64,000 nucleotides of DNA, taken from assembly GCA_958295735.1 (NCBI GenBank), contig OY282369.1, forward strand, positions 666,161 to 730,160, read 5' to 3'. Shown here in pieces: positions 1 to 9,090 of the stretch (position 1 is the stretch's first letter; each line of letters starts with the position of its first letter). A program made the translations under genes and the position numbers. The stretch comes from an uncultured Candidatus Cenarchaeum sp. GTDB lineage: Archaea; Thermoproteota; Nitrososphaeria; Nitrososphaerales; Nitrosopumilaceae. The notes under the pieces are model-generated. The model made no database searches. It saw only the letters and a list, made by a program, of their open reading frames with translations, and had not been told where the DNA came from.

Positions 1-42
1 GAGCGGATCCCCTCGGCCCCGTCCCCGAACTGGCCGGCGGGG

Positions 43-1008
43 TCAGATCTCCAGCGAGTCCAGCAGGGCCGAGACGTCGGTCGACGGCTCCGTCCCGGTC
101 AGGCCGGGCCCCGCTATGCGCTGCGCGGCCGGCGGGTTCTCCGCATAGTTGGGTATCGCGTCCGTTATGCGCCCCTCGTACGGCGTTATGATCTCGTTCC
201 TGTAGAATACCCCGGTGGGTATGCGGTCCCCCCATTCCAGCGACTTCACCAGCGCCTGGCTGAGCCTCGCGTTCACCTCGGACTCCTCGCTGAAGTGGAC
301 CTCGGGGTCGTAGTCGGTGTCCTCCAGCTTGTATATGCGGGAGTGGCGCGCGGCGGCCTCGCGCTCGCCTTCCCCGCCCTGCTCCGGGCCGCAGCCGGCG
401 CCGGCGTACCAGTCGCGCGTGTTGATGTCGTTGTACGTGGGGCACGGCTGGAGCACGTCCAGGAATGCCAGGCCGCGGTGCCGCACGGCCGCCACGATCA
501 GGTCCTTGAGGTGCCGCACGTCGTAGGCGTAGCCCCTGGCCACGAACGTGAACCCGCTGGCCACCGCCAGGCCTATCGGGTTGACCGCGTAGTTCGTGTT
601 GGGCGAGGGGAGCGACTTTGTCTTCTCGCCGAGCTTCAGCGTGGGCGAGGCCTGCCCCTTGGTTAGGCCGTACACGCCGTTGTCGAATATTATGTACGTC
701 ATGTCGACGTTGCGGCGGCCGGCGGCCACGAAGTGCCCCGCGCCGATCCCCAGCCCGTCGCCGTCCCCCCCGGCCGCGAGCACCGTGAGCCCGGGGTTCG
801 CCAGCTTGGCCCCCTGCGCGAAGGTCAGGACGCGGCCGTGCAGCGTGTGTATCCCGTACACGTTGACGAAGTGGGAGGTCTTTCCCGAGCAGCCTATCCC
901 CGAGAACAGGACAGTCCGGTGCCGCGGCAGCCCCATCTCGGCCAGGGCCATCTGCATGGCGCTCACTATCCCAAAGTCGCCGCAGCCGGGGCACCAGTCG
1001 TTGTGCAC
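43..1008 (-). CDS. korB: 2-oxoacid:ferredoxin oxidoreductase, beta subunit
   Basis: TPP-binding beta subunit that oxidatively decarboxylates a 2-oxoacid (pyruvate or 2-oxoglutarate; the substrate cannot be told from sequence) to acyl-CoA, reducing ferredoxin. The N-terminal [12 protein letters not shown] and the GIGCSGK segment are cluster and cofactor motifs of the family; [13 protein letters not shown] followed by an N is the TPP/Mg motif. Length (about 320 aa) is normal. It follows korA directly on the same strand. The GTG at 1008 is the first standard start, but the codons just upstream read LADYKTQ, which matches the usual N-terminus of the family, and no ATG, GTG or TTG exists there. 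Initiation at the CTG at 1029, 1 nt after the korA stop, is therefore more likely. Confidence 0.95.
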   Translation of the reverse strand: MHNDWCPGCGDFGIVSAMQMALAEMGLPRHRTVLFSGIGCSGKTSHFVNVYGIHTLHGRVLTFAQGAKLANPGLTVLAAGGDGDGLGIGAGHFVAAGRRNVDMTYIIFDNGVYGLTKGQASPTLKLGEKTKSLPSPNTNYAVNPIGLAVASGFTFVARGYAYDVRHLKDLIVAAVRHRGLAFLDVLQPCPTYNDINTRDWYAGAGCGPEQGGEGEREAAARHSRIYKLEDTDYDPEVHFSEESEVNARLSQALVKSLEWGDRIPTGVFYRNEIITPYEGRITDAIPNYAENPPAAQRIAGPGLTGTEPSTDVSALLDSLEI

Positions 1009-1030
1009 CTGCGTCTTGTAGTCGGCCAGC

Positions 1031-2947
1031 CTAGGCGCCGTGCACCAGCACCTCCCTCTTGCCCGCCTTGCCCGACACGATGCGGCGGAGCGCCCCTAGC
1101 AGCTCCGTGCAGGTGATGGCCCTCCCCGTGTACTTTGAGATGTAGTGGTCCGGATCCCTGCCGAGGCCCTGCCGCATGAGCGCCCCGAGCTGGCCGGTCT
1201 GGTTGGCCTCCACGTCTATTATGACGGAGGCATCCTCCAGCAGGGAGCCGAGCAGCGCGGCGGGGAACGGCCACAGCAGCTTCACCTGCACCAGCCCCAC
1301 ATCCACGCCGTCCTCCTCCTTCAGCATCGAAATGGCGTCCAGCGCGGGCCCCTTGGCCGAGCCCCAGCACACGACGGTGTGCCCGCGCACCCCGTACGAT
1401 GCGACCTGCTCTTCCTTGGGGACCTCCTCCAGTATCCGCCCCTCCTTCATGAGCCGCTTGTCCATCATCTCGGCGCGCACCACGGGATCCTCGGTGATGT
1501 GGCCGCGCTCGTCGCTCTCGTCGCCCGTGTTCCAGAATATGCCGTTCTCCAGCCCCAGGACGGAGCGCGGGGACACGCCGTCCTCCGCACGCGCGAACCG
1601 GCGGTAGCCCCCCTCCGTCGGCGGGACCTCGCGGAGCAGCTTGCCCCTCCGCACCGAGACCCTGGACGGATCGAAGCGCGGGCAGGTCGTCACCGAGCTT
1701 GCTATGAGCTTGTCCATCATGTGTATGACGGGCAGCTGGTACTTTTCGGCGTAGTTGAAGCACCTCCCCGTGTCGTAAAAGCTCTCCTCCACGTCGCCCG
1801 AGGCGTACACCATCCTCGGGAACTCGCCGTGCCCCGCGTGCACGGCGAACAGCAGGTCGTCCTGCCCGTGCCGCGTGGGGAGGCCGGTGGACGGGCCGCT
1901 CCTCTGGTAGAGCGTCACCACGAGCGGGACCTCGTTTATCCCCGCCCAGCCGAGCATCTCGGCCATGAGGGAGAACCCGGGGCCCGAGGTGCACGTGGCC
2001 GAGCGCGCTCCGGCCAGCGCGCCGCCTATGGCCATCCCTATGGCGCAGATCTCGTCCTCGGTCTGCACCACGAGTGACGAGCCGGGCCGGTGGCCGCGCA
2101 CGCTCAGTATCTGGTTCGACTCCAGGTACACGCTCTCGTCGGAGGCGGGCGTGATGGGATAGTACGGCTGCATGCGGCACCCGCACACCATCTTGCCTAT
2201 GGCCGTCCCCTGGTGCCCCTGCACGAGCATGGTGCGGGTGGCCTTTTCCGCCCCCGCGAGGGGGCCGCACGGGCTGTCGATCTCCTCGCCGCGCCCGTAC
2301 GCGATGCGGGCCGCCAGTTTGTTCAGCTCCGCCACCTGCGGCTTTTTTGCGAATATCGCCCCGATGGCGTCTTCCAGCGGCCCCCGCGGCGCCCGCATCA
2401 GGCCCAGCGACAGCGAGACGCCCAGCACGTTGAACATGCGCTTCATGCCCTTCAGGCGCGGGTTGCCGGCCTCCTCGGCGAGCCGTTCCAGCAGCGCTCC
2501 GAACTGCACGGGGACCACGCTGGCTCCGGCCGCGGCGGCCTCGGCGAGCGCCCCCGGCACGGTGCAGGGGCGGCCGGCCGAGGAGAGGCGCTCCTCCAGC
2601 CTGGCCCGGAACGGGCCGTCCAGCGTGCGCACGTCCCCCGTCGACACGTCGTCCAGCGCGGAATCGTACAGGACGTCCCCGCCCTGCGCCATGTCTATGG
2701 CGTGCCTGAATATGGTCTCCGCGTCGTACGAGACCATCACTGTCACCCCGCTCACGTTGGAGCGTATGATACGGTCGGCCACCCGCACCGCGAAGTAGCT
2801 GTGCTCGCCCTTTATGTTGGAGTAGAACTCGCGCTTGCCGTACACGCTGTACCCCACCGAGGCGCAGACGCGCGAGAATATGTTGGCGGCCGACTCGACC
2901 CCGCTCCCCTGGGGGCCGCCTATCAGCCACGAGACGTCCGTGCCCAT
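1031..2947 (-). CDS. korA: 2-oxoacid:ferredoxin oxidoreductase, gamma-alpha fusion subunit
   Basis: Large subunit of the same enzyme as the next gene. The N-terminal part ([20 protein letters not shown]) is the gamma domain; the alpha domain begins near [15 protein letters not shown] and carries the pyrimidine-binding region. This gamma-alpha fusion is common in archaeal two-subunit enzymes. A longer reading frame begins at 2971, but the TATA-like AATATTA at 2970-2977 lies about 26 nt before the ATG at 2947, so a leaderless message starting at [11 protein letters not shown] is preferred. korA and korB form one transcription unit in central carbon metabolism, supplying reduced ferredoxin or acyl-CoA. 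Confidence 0.94.
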   Translation of the reverse strand: MGTDVSWLIGGPQGSGVESAANIFSRVCASVGYSVYGKREFYSNIKGEHSYFAVRVADRIIRSNVSGVTVMVSYDAETIFRHAIDMAQGGDVLYDSALDDVSTGDVRTLDGPFRARLEERLSSAGRPCTVPGALAEAAAAGASVVPVQFGALLERLAEEAGNPRLKGMKRMFNVLGVSLSLGLMRAPRGPLEDAIGAIFAKKPQVAELNKLAARIAYGRGEEIDSPCGPLAGAEKATRTMLVQGHQGTAIGKMVCGCRMQPYYPITPASDESVYLESNQILSVRGHRPGSSLVVQTEDEICAIGMAIGGALAGARSATCTSGPGFSLMAEMLGWAGINEVPLVVTLYQRSGPSTGLPTRHGQDDLLFAVHAGHGEFPRMVYASGDVEESFYDTGRCFNYAEKYQLPVIHMMDKLIASSVTTCPRFDPSRVSVRRGKLLREVPPTEGGYRRFARAEDGVSPRSVLGLENGIFWNTGDESDERGHITEDPVVRAEMMDKRLMKEGRILEEVPKEEQVASYGVRGHTVVCWGSAKGPALDAISMLKEEDGVDVGLVQVKLLWPFPAALLGSLLEDASVIIDVEANQTGQLGALMRQGLGRDPDHYISKYTGRAITCTELLGALRRIVSGKAGKREVLVHGA

Positions 2948-2967
2948 TCGCGCGCTTCCGCGCCCCG

Positions 2968-2979
2968 CCAAATATTAAC
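2968..2979 (-). promoter_or_regulatory. TATA box of korAB
   Basis: AT-rich CAAATATTAACA in otherwise very GC-rich DNA, centred about 26 nt upstream of the korA ATG at 2947. The spacing fits a leaderless archaeal promoter. Confidence 0.7.
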
Positions 2980-3404
2980 ACTGCCGCATGCGGCGCGGGC
3001 ACCCGCCCCGCCCGGGCGCGCGGCGGCGGCGCGCCCAGGATCCCGGGAGCGCAGCGCGGGCCCCTTCCCCGCGGCAATAGTCTGCAAACGCGGGCAGGAG
3101 ACGGCGGGAGGACGAAGGCCGTGCGGGAGCAGATCGGGGCGCCGCCCCGGCGCATGCGGTGCGTGGCAACCATGGCGCGGTTTTACTTTGCGCGTAAGGG
3201 ATTTGCGGGATCCCAGTTGCGGCGACGCCCCCGCCCCTTCGCCTGCGCGGTTCCAAAGGTGGCATTCCCCTTCTGCGCGCGCGTCCGAGTCGGAGAATGG
3301 GGGCGGGCCGAACGAGTGATCTGCGGCGGGAACCGGGGTGCGGGAATCCCCAGTTCTGTGCCAGCGGGTCGGAGTCGGGGGGGGCGGGACGAAGCCCGGC
3401 GGGC
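2980..3404. other. Gene-poor GC-rich gap
   Basis: About 425 bp upstream of korA. Long open frames exist on both strands but have the arginine/proline/alanine-rich composition expected of noncoding GC-rich DNA, and none has a recognisable domain or a well placed TATA box. Nothing else identified. Confidence 0.6.
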
Positions 3405-3760
3405 CGGCCGGGCCGGGCACGCGGCGCGCGCTAGCCCGCATCAGCCGCCCGCAGGCCAACGGCAGGCTGGAGCGGTTCCGCGGGGAGCTGCAGCGCGGGT
3501 TGCTCGTGCACGTCGGAGCGCCACGCCGCAAGGCCGTCCGCGGCCCGCCAGCAGGACGTGCGGGGGACGTACTCCGCCCGTCGGGACAGACCGAACCGGC
3601 GGCCGGGCCGATCAAACGGCACGACCGCGACGAGAAGCGCATGTCCACATGGCAGGGGAAGGATACGACCGCCCGGGCGTTCCTGAAGTCGCCGCCGCCC
3701 GAGGCCGTGGTCGTGACGGACAAGCGGGCGGGGAGCAGCATCGTGTCGGGTGAAGGGGCG
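3405..3760 (+). pseudogene. Remnant of an integrase-core (IS481/rve-like) transposase
   Basis: One plus-strand frame contains ISRPQANGRLERFRGEL, the sequence around the third catalytic residue of rve-type DDE transposases (consensus HPQTNGKVERF). About 60 residues later comes EKRMSTWQGKDTTARAFL, which resembles the usual RPHMSLDW..ETPARAF tail, followed by PPPEAVVVTDKRAG. The conserved blocks are in the right order but the catalytic Asp regions, the start and the terminal repeats are missing. It is read as the decayed 3' end of an element. Fragment limits are approximate. Confidence 0.6.
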
Positions 3761-3787
3761 CGGGGTCACTGCTTTTGGGATCTCACA

Positions 3788-3818
3788 ACCAAACTATATA
3801 GTTATAAAAATTAAATAC
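3788..3818 (+). promoter_or_regulatory. AT-rich promoter of the small basic gene
   Basis: The stretch holding CTATATAGTTATAAAAATTA is the most AT-rich part of the region and sits 20-50 nt upstream of the ATG at 3839. TATAAAA at 3803-3809 is a good TATA box. Confidence 0.6.
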
Positions 3819-3838
3819 GGGCAAGATCTACGCCACGC

Positions 3839-4015
3839 ATGGATCATGCAGCAAAATCATCCAAACGTAGGGCGCAGTACGTCAAAGAGATGAGGCAGAG
3901 GAGGAGGAACAGAAAGTCGACGCCGGAGAGCAGAGAGAGACTCTGGAAGTATTCCCGCCCGTTCCGCCGTGACTATGCAAGGACCATGGAATTCGTAATC
4001 GTTGAAGACGACTAG
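3839..4015 (+). CDS. Small basic protein of unknown function (58 aa)
   Basis: Starts MDHAAKSSKRRAQYVKEM and ends MEFVIVEDD. It is rich in Lys, Arg and aromatic residues in the middle and acidic at the end, a layout seen in small nucleic-acid-binding proteins; no known domain was recognised. Codon use is clearly less GC-biased than its neighbours (many A- or T-ending codons), so it may be recently acquired. The strong TATA element just upstream supports expression. Confidence 0.6.
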   Translation: MDHAAKSSKRRAQYVKEMRQRRRNRKSTPESRERLWKYSRPFRRDYARTMEFVIVEDD

Positions 4016-4085
4016 TCGCCTCCCCCTTCAACCGTTTGTGGCGGAATCCGGCTCGCCAGTCCGCCGTTTCCCTCCGACGATGCCG

Positions 4086-4180
4086 GTACGAGGCCACGCG
4101 CCCGCCGCCCGCAGGCGCGAAAACCGCCACGTTGTTCCGGATCCGCGCCCGCGGAGCGGCTGCGGCTACCGGCCTCGTAC
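4086..4180. repeat. Short inverted-repeat element, family M2
   Basis: 95-bp palindromic unit ending in GTACGAGGCC and its complement GGCCTCGTAC. Inside, a GCAGGCGCGAAAA arm faces GATCCGCGCCCGCGG. The same unit, inverted or direct, recurs at 12160, 12259, 16796, 37004, 37104, 37196 and 38196. No target duplication is evident here, suggesting an old copy. It lies between the small basic gene and the HEPN-TPR gene. Confidence 0.75.
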
Positions 4181-4234
4181 TGTCGCCAATCGCAAACAGG
4201 CAAATAGCAGCGGGCCGTACGGCCGGTGGAAGAC

Positions 4235-6532
4235 ATGAAGATGAATTTCAGGCGCGTCGACGAGGCGCGCGGGCAAGACATCGGCACGGTATTCGCGTAT
4301 TTTGGCCAGATCATGTCGAGGCTGAAACGCGCCGACGACTACACGAAGAACTGCTGCACCACAGGGCTGGTCACGGTGATTGAGCAGTTCCTTAGGCATA
4401 CGGTCGAAACGCAACTCGAGGCAGGAAAGGTATCCCCCGGCGAGATTGTGGACGGCAAACTGCCTAGTCCCGAGCAGCATGACGGGGCAACGCTGAGGCG
4501 GCATATTGTTTTTGACCTGAATTTCCAGAATGTCAAGTCCATAAAAGACATCCTGAATAAAATCGGCAAGCCGGGCGCGTTCGACCGCTGCCTGAGCGAG
4601 CCGCGCCGGGCAACGCTCGAAGCCCTGTTCGCTCGCAGGCACTGCCTAGTCCACACGACCGTGAGGCAGCCGCCGATCGATGTCAACCGGTGTTTTGGAG
4701 CCGTCCTGACATTCATAAACTGCACCATGCTTGAGACAAACTCCAGCAGACGCCATTTCTACCTGTACATGGGAAACGGCCTGTTTGACTCGCGCGAGTA
4801 CCGGGAGGCGATCATGTACTACGACATGTTGCTTGCCGTACAGCGGGACGATCCCTACGCGCTTGCCAGAAAGGGGGAGTCGCTTGCGGTGATGGGGCGG
4901 CACGAGGAGGCGGTGGCGTGCTACGACCGGGCCCTGGATCTGGACGACTCTGCGCTTGCCAGAAAGGGGGAGTCGCTTGCGGAACTGGGGCGGCGCGAGG
5001 AGGCGGTGGCGTGCTACGACCGGGCCCTGGCACTGGATCCGGACAACCCGTACGCGCTTGCCAGAAAGGGGGAGTCGCTTGCGGAACTGGGGCGGCGCGA
5101 GGAGGCGGTGGCGTGCTACGACCGGGCCCTGGCACTGGATCCGGACGACTCGCATGTGCATGTCATGAAAGGGAAGTCGCTCGCGGGGATGGACAAGCAC
5201 GAGGAGGCGGTTATGCACTACGACAGGCGGCTGGGCATCGATCCGGACGACTCGGACGCGCTTGCCAGCAAGGGGGAGTCGCTCGCGGTGATGGGACAAT
5301 CCAAGGAGGCGGTGGCGTGCTACGACCGGGCCCCTGCCTTGGATCCAAACGATTTGCTTGCACATGTCATGAAAGGGGTGTCGCTTGCGGATGTGGGGCG
5401 GCACGAGGAGGCGGTGGCGTGCTACGACAGGGGGCTGGGCATCGATCCGGACGACTCGTTCGTACTTACCAGCAAGGGGGAGTCGCTTGCGGAGATGGGC
5501 AAGCACGAGGAGGCGGTGGCGTGCTACGACCGGGCCCTGGCACTGGATCCGGACGACTCGCACGTACATGTCATGAAAGGGATATCGCTTGCGGAGATGG
5601 GCAAGCACGAGGAGGCGGTGGCGTGCTACGACAGGGGGCTGGGCATCGATCCGGACGACTCGATCGCACTTACCAGCAAGGGGGAGTCGCTTGCGGAGAT
5701 GGGCAAGCACGAGGAGGCGGTGGCGTGCTACGACAGGGGGCTGGGCATCGATCCGGACGACTCGATCGCACTTACCAGCAAGGGGGAGTCGCTTGCGGAG
5801 ATGGGCAAGCACGAGGAGGCGGTGGCGTGCTACGACCGGGCCCTGGCACTGGATCCGGACGACTCGATCGCACTTACCAGCAAGGGGGAGTCGCTTGCGG
5901 AGATGGGCAAGCACGAGGAGGCGGTGGCGTGCTACGACCGGGCCCTGGCACTGGATCCGGACGACTCGCACGTACATGTCATGAAAGGGAAGTCGCTCGC
6001 GGAGATGGAGCGGCACGAGGAGGCGGTGGCGTGCTACGACAGGGGGCTGATCCTGAATCCAGACTACTCGCACGTACATGTCATGAAAGGAAAGTCGCTC
6101 GCGGAGATGGAGCGGCACGAGGAGGCGGTGGCGTGCTACGACAGGGGGCTGGCACTGGATCCGGCCGACTCGATCGTACTTACCAGCAAGGGGGAGTCGC
6201 TTGCAGTGATGGGACAATTCAAGGAGGCGGTGGCGTGCTACGACCTGGCCCTGGCCCGGGATCCTGATTACTCTCGCACGCATGTCATGAAAGGAAAGGC
6301 GCTTGCGGAACTGGGGCGGCACGAAGAGGCGGGCACGTGCTACGACAGGGGGCTGGACATCGATCCGGACGACTCCCATGCGCATGTCATGAAAGGAAAG
6401 GCGCTTGCGGAACTGGGGCGGCACGAAGAGGCAGTCATGTATTACGACAGGGGGCTGGACATCGATCCGGACGACTCGGACGCGCTTGCCAGAAGGGTGG
6501 AGTCGCTTGCGGAATTGGGGCGGCACACATAG
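4235..6532 (+). CDS. HEPN-domain protein with long TPR array, truncated by a nonsense codon
   Basis: About 765 aa. Residues 1-160 are helical and contain ARRHCLVHTTVRQPPID, matching the R-x4-H catalytic motif of HEPN ribonuclease domains (RNCIVH..G.VD type). From about residue 185 there are some 16 TPR units of 34 aa with consensus AVACYDRALALDPDDS followed by KGESLAEMGKHEE. The DNA repeats every 102 bp and neighbouring units are almost identical, so the array is being homogenised. GTG at 4229 and ATG at 4241 are alternative starts. The stop at 6530-6532 is a TAG where the repeat normally has GAG. The frame then continues to 6700 with another TPR half-unit, so the original gene was 56 codons longer. 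RNase activity is inferred only from the motif. Confidence 0.8.
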   Translation: MKMNFRRVDEARGQDIGTVFAYFGQIMSRLKRADDYTKNCCTTGLVTVIEQFLRHTVETQLEAGKVSPGEIVDGKLPSPEQHDGATLRRHIVFDLNFQNVKSIKDILNKIGKPGAFDRCLSEPRRATLEALFARRHCLVHTTVRQPPIDVNRCFGAVLTFINCTMLETNSSRRHFYLYMGNGLFDSREYREAIMYYDMLLAVQRDDPYALARKGESLAVMGRHEEAVACYDRALDLDDSALARKGESLAELGRREEAVACYDRALALDPDNPYALARKGESLAELGRREEAVACYDRALALDPDDSHVHVMKGKSLAGMDKHEEAVMHYDRRLGIDPDDSDALASKGESLAVMGQSKEAVACYDRAPALDPNDLLAHVMKGVSLADVGRHEEAVACYDRGLGIDPDDSFVLTSKGESLAEMGKHEEAVACYDRALALDPDDSHVHVMKGISLAEMGKHEEAVACYDRGLGIDPDDSIALTSKGESLAEMGKHEEAVACYDRGLGIDPDDSIALTSKGESLAEMGKHEEAVACYDRALALDPDDSIALTSKGESLAEMGKHEEAVACYDRALALDPDDSHVHVMKGKSLAEMERHEEAVACYDRGLILNPDYSHVHVMKGKSLAEMERHEEAVACYDRGLALDPADSIVLTSKGESLAVMGQFKEAVACYDLALARDPDYSRTHVMKGKALAELGRHEEAGTCYDRGLDIDPDDSHAHVMKGKALAELGRHEEAVMYYDRGLDIDPDDSDALARRVESLAELGRHT

Positions 6533-6700
6533 ACGGTAGCGTGCTACGACAGTGCATCGGCCATCGATCCCAACAACTATTCTGCCGTTGTGGGGAGATC
6601 CGAGCAGGCCGCGATCTTGGGTGCGTTGATGCTGGCAGACATTCGCCCCAACCATGCGTCAGTGCCAGATCCCAAGCCTTTGATCTTTGAGCCTTTCTGA
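6533..6700 (+). pseudogene. Cut-off 3' end of the HEPN-TPR gene
   Basis: In frame with the preceding gene after its premature TAG. It reads TVACYDSASAIDPNN, the next TPR unit, then a divergent non-repeat tail ending in LIFEPF before TGA at 6698-6700. A capping tail of this kind is what the C-terminus of a TPR array looks like, supporting a single G-to-T change as the cause of truncation. Confidence 0.7.
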
Positions 6701-6882
6701 TTTTAGATCGCGTGAGACGAAATTAGCGCCAATCGCCGCCATAAAACCGCGGTTGCGATGCGCGGTTGCACGCGTAGGCCCGCAAAAACAGCGCCGCGCG
6801 GGGGCCGGCAAAGCGCGCGCCATGGTGTGCAAATCTGCGCAGGGGCTTCCGGTCTGGAACTAGCCGTAAAGCGAGATGCTCT

Positions 6883-8805
6883 GTAATAGCTCACGATTTT
6901 GAGGCGATTTGCCTCGCAACCGCGGCTTTGAGATCCAAGCAGGGCCGCAAAATCCCGCGCTTTTGAAGCAGATCGGCAAGCATTCCGGGCACGCCCGCGA
7001 AATCCCGCGCTGCGCGACGGCGTTCGGCCGGAGCGGGCTTTCCTGGCCGTCCCGGAACGGCTCGAATGGGTAAGTTTATTGCTGCGTATATTTACCCCCA
7101 CGCAGATGACGAAGTCCAAGCGCTCCCGCAGGAGGGCCGGCAGGAAGGCCCTCTCGGCACGGGACGCGGAGGTCGCGAAGCTCGGCAGGGCCCTCTCGGC
7201 GCGGGACGCGGAGGTCGCGAAGCTCGGCAGGGCCCTCTCGGCGCGGGACGCGGAGGTCGCGAAGCTCGGCAGGGCCCTCTCGGCGCGGGACGCGGAGGTC
7301 GCGAAGCTCGGCAAGGAGAACGGCGAGCTGAAGGAGGAGAACAAAAAACTGAAGGAGCAGGCGTGCGAGAAAGCGCACGGCGGCGGCCCGTGCCCGTACG
7401 GGGAAGAAAACAAGCGGCTGAAGGAGGATCTCGTGCAGGCCAGGAAGATCAATTCCGCCGTCTCGGCCAAGCTCATCAGGGCAAAGCCCAACGTGCGGGC
7501 CAAGAAGGGCGAGGCCAAGAAGGGCGAGGCCAAGAAGGGCGAGGCCAAGAAGGGCGAGGCCAAGAAGGGCGAGGCCAAGAAGAGGGGGGGCGCCTGGAAG
7601 ATCTGCGAGGAGCCCGACAGGATCGTCGAGGTCGACCCGCGCGCGTGCCAGGACTGCGGCTGCGAGCTGGCGGGGATCGAAGGCAGGTGCTCGCGCACTG
7701 TGAAAAGGCTGAAGATCGAGACGGAGAACGTGAGGTACGACAAGGTCAAGAGGCGCTGCCCCCGGTGCAACAAGGTGCACACGCCGCACACCCCCGGGGC
7801 CATGCCCGGCTGCAGGCACGACCTGAACACGCAGATGGCGGCGGTCAGCCTCAAGATGTGCGGCATGTCATACCGCAACATAGCGGACATATTCCGGACG
7901 GTGCTGGGCATCGACGTCGCGGCGGGGACGATCGTGAAGATGGTGGGCAGGGCGGCCAGGGCGCTCGAGCCGCTGCACGCGGCGATGGCGGGAATGCTGC
8001 GCAAGGCCAAAGCGATAAACGGCGACGAGACCTCGTGGCGGATCAACGGCGCGAACGCGTGGCTGTGGGTGCTCGTCGCCGAGCGGTTCGCCGTGTTCAA
8101 GGTCGAATACTCGCGCGGCGCGTCCGTCCTGCTGTCCCTGCTGGATGGATTCAAGGGCACCATGACCAGCGACTCGCATCCCCCGTACAACCACGTGGGG
8201 GACTCGCACCAAAAGTGCCACGTGCACTACCTGCGCGAGGTAAAAGAGACCCTCGAGTTAAAGGATCCCGGGCCCCAGTTCTGGCGCTTCGCGCGCACGT
8301 TCAAGAAGATGCTGCACGATTCCCACGAGGTGGCCGCGTGCGCGGACCCGGAGGAGCGGAAGCGCGGGGCGGCCAGGCTCCTGGCCCGGCTGGACAGGCT
8401 GATCTCCAAGGATTACGACGAGCCCAACTGCAAGCGGTTCGTCAAGAGGCTGAAGCGCGAGAGGGACCACGCGTTCACGTTCATAATGGCCGGCATCCCG
8501 AGCGACAACAACAGGGCGGAGCGGGCCTTGCGGCTCAGCGTGATCATACGGAACATCACCGGCGGGAGCCGCTCGCGGAAGGGAGCGCGCGGCCACGCGG
8601 TGCTGATGAGCGTGAAGGAGACGTGCAGGATGAACGGCCTGAACTTCTACGAGTTCTGCGTCAAGTACCTGGACAGGGGGTCCCCGGAGGCGTCCCGCCG
8701 CGCGGCGGCCGGGCCGGCGCCCGGCGGGGAGGCGTGGCCGTTCCCCGAGCCCGCGGACGCGGACGCGGATGCGGGCAAAACTGCCTCAAAATCGTGAGCT
8801 ATTAC
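6883..8805 (+). mobile_element. IS66-family insertion sequence, intact (IS-C)
   Basis: 1923-bp element. The left end GTAATAGCTCACGATTTTGA is repeated inverted at the right end, and the element is flanked by a perfect 8-bp duplication GATGCTCT (6875-6882 and 8806-8813). GTAA tips and 8-bp duplications are characteristic of IS66. It carries one transposase gene and no accessory IS66 genes (no TnpA or TnpB homologues), as in single-gene members. Perfect ends and duplication point to recent insertion, just after the HEPN-TPR gene. Confidence 0.93.
7106..8797 (+). CDS. IS66-family DDE transposase (IS-C)
   Basis: About 563 aa. The N-terminal coiled coil holds four copies of a 14-residue unit [14 protein letters not shown] (42-bp DNA repeat), followed by five KKGEA units. 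A zinc-binding part follows (CQDCGCEL, later [14 protein letters not shown]). The catalytic core has GDETSW (first Asp), SDSHPPYNH (second Asp) and [13 protein letters not shown] (Glu). The start is set at ATG 7106, 27-33 nt after TTTATT at 7074-7079. The reading frame is intact to a stop inside the right inverted repeat. The internal tandem repeats are odd for a transposase and look like recent slippage expansions. Confidence 0.92.
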   Translation: MTKSKRSRRRAGRKALSARDAEVAKLGRALSARDAEVAKLGRALSARDAEVAKLGRALSARDAEVAKLGKENGELKEENKKLKEQACEKAHGGGPCPYGEENKRLKEDLVQARKINSAVSAKLIRAKPNVRAKKGEAKKGEAKKGEAKKGEAKKGEAKKRGGAWKICEEPDRIVEVDPRACQDCGCELAGIEGRCSRTVKRLKIETENVRYDKVKRRCPRCNKVHTPHTPGAMPGCRHDLNTQMAAVSLKMCGMSYRNIADIFRTVLGIDVAAGTIVKMVGRAARALEPLHAAMAGMLRKAKAINGDETSWRINGANAWLWVLVAERFAVFKVEYSRGASVLLSLLDGFKGTMTSDSHPPYNHVGDSHQKCHVHYLREVKETLELKDPGPQFWRFARTFKKMLHDSHEVAACADPEERKRGAARLLARLDRLISKDYDEPNCKRFVKRLKRERDHAFTFIMAGIPSDNNRAERALRLSVIIRNITGGSRSRKGARGHAVLMSVKETCRMNGLNFYEFCVKYLDRGSPEASRRAAAGPAPGGEAWPFPEPADADADAGKTASKS

Positions 8806-8897
8806 GATGCTCTCCGCCCCGCCCTGCCGCCAAACAGCATCCGCGGGCAGAAGCGGGGCGTTCTCTTGCGGGCTGCCCGGAACGGGGCCCGCAGCGG

Positions 8898-9035
8898 CTA
8901 GCCGCCCGTGGCCGCGTCGCCCAGGGCGCACTCGCACCTGTCCCTCTCGCCGCAAAAGGCGCAGACGCACTGGCAGTTCTCCAGCGGGTTGCCGCATTCC
9001 ACGCATATGGCAAAGTCGTCGGCATCCGGAATCAT
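8898..9035 (-). CDS. Cysteine-rich small zinc-binding protein (45 aa)
   Basis: Begins MIPDADDFAICVECGNP and carries eight cysteines arranged CxxC, CxCxC, C and CxC, suggesting binding of two zinc ions (a double zinc ribbon). The ATG at 9035 is about 24 nt from the TATAA at 9059-9064, so it is leaderless. It is transcribed divergently from the hydroxyacid dehydrogenase, apparently from the same TATA sequence. Family not recognised; the role could be regulatory or protein-binding. Confidence 0.7.
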   Translation of the reverse strand: MIPDADDFAICVECGNPLENCQCVCAFCGERDRCECALGDAATGG

Positions 9036-9056
9036 GCTCTGTGTGGGGGGCGCGAT

Positions 9057-9067
9057 GTTATAAATTG
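9057..9067. promoter_or_regulatory. Shared palindromic TATA for two divergent genes
   Basis: GTTATAAATTG is the only AT-rich stretch between the Cys-rich gene (ATG at 9035, minus) and the dehydrogenase (ATG at 9091, plus). Its core TTATAA is its own complement and lies 24-28 nt from both start codons. Confidence 0.65.
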
Positions 9068-9090
9068 GTTGTAGGCCGGGCGCCCGCCCC

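Noticed and set aside
3121-3753. Arg-rich 210-codon open frame upstream of the small basic gene
   Set aside because: Overlaps the transposase remnant in another frame and has no domain or promoter.
4646-6655. Long minus-strand open frame across the TPR gene
   Set aside because: It is the antisense of a 102-bp repeat (a multiple of three) and shows only mirrored repeats; the plus frame has real TPR motifs and a HEPN domain.
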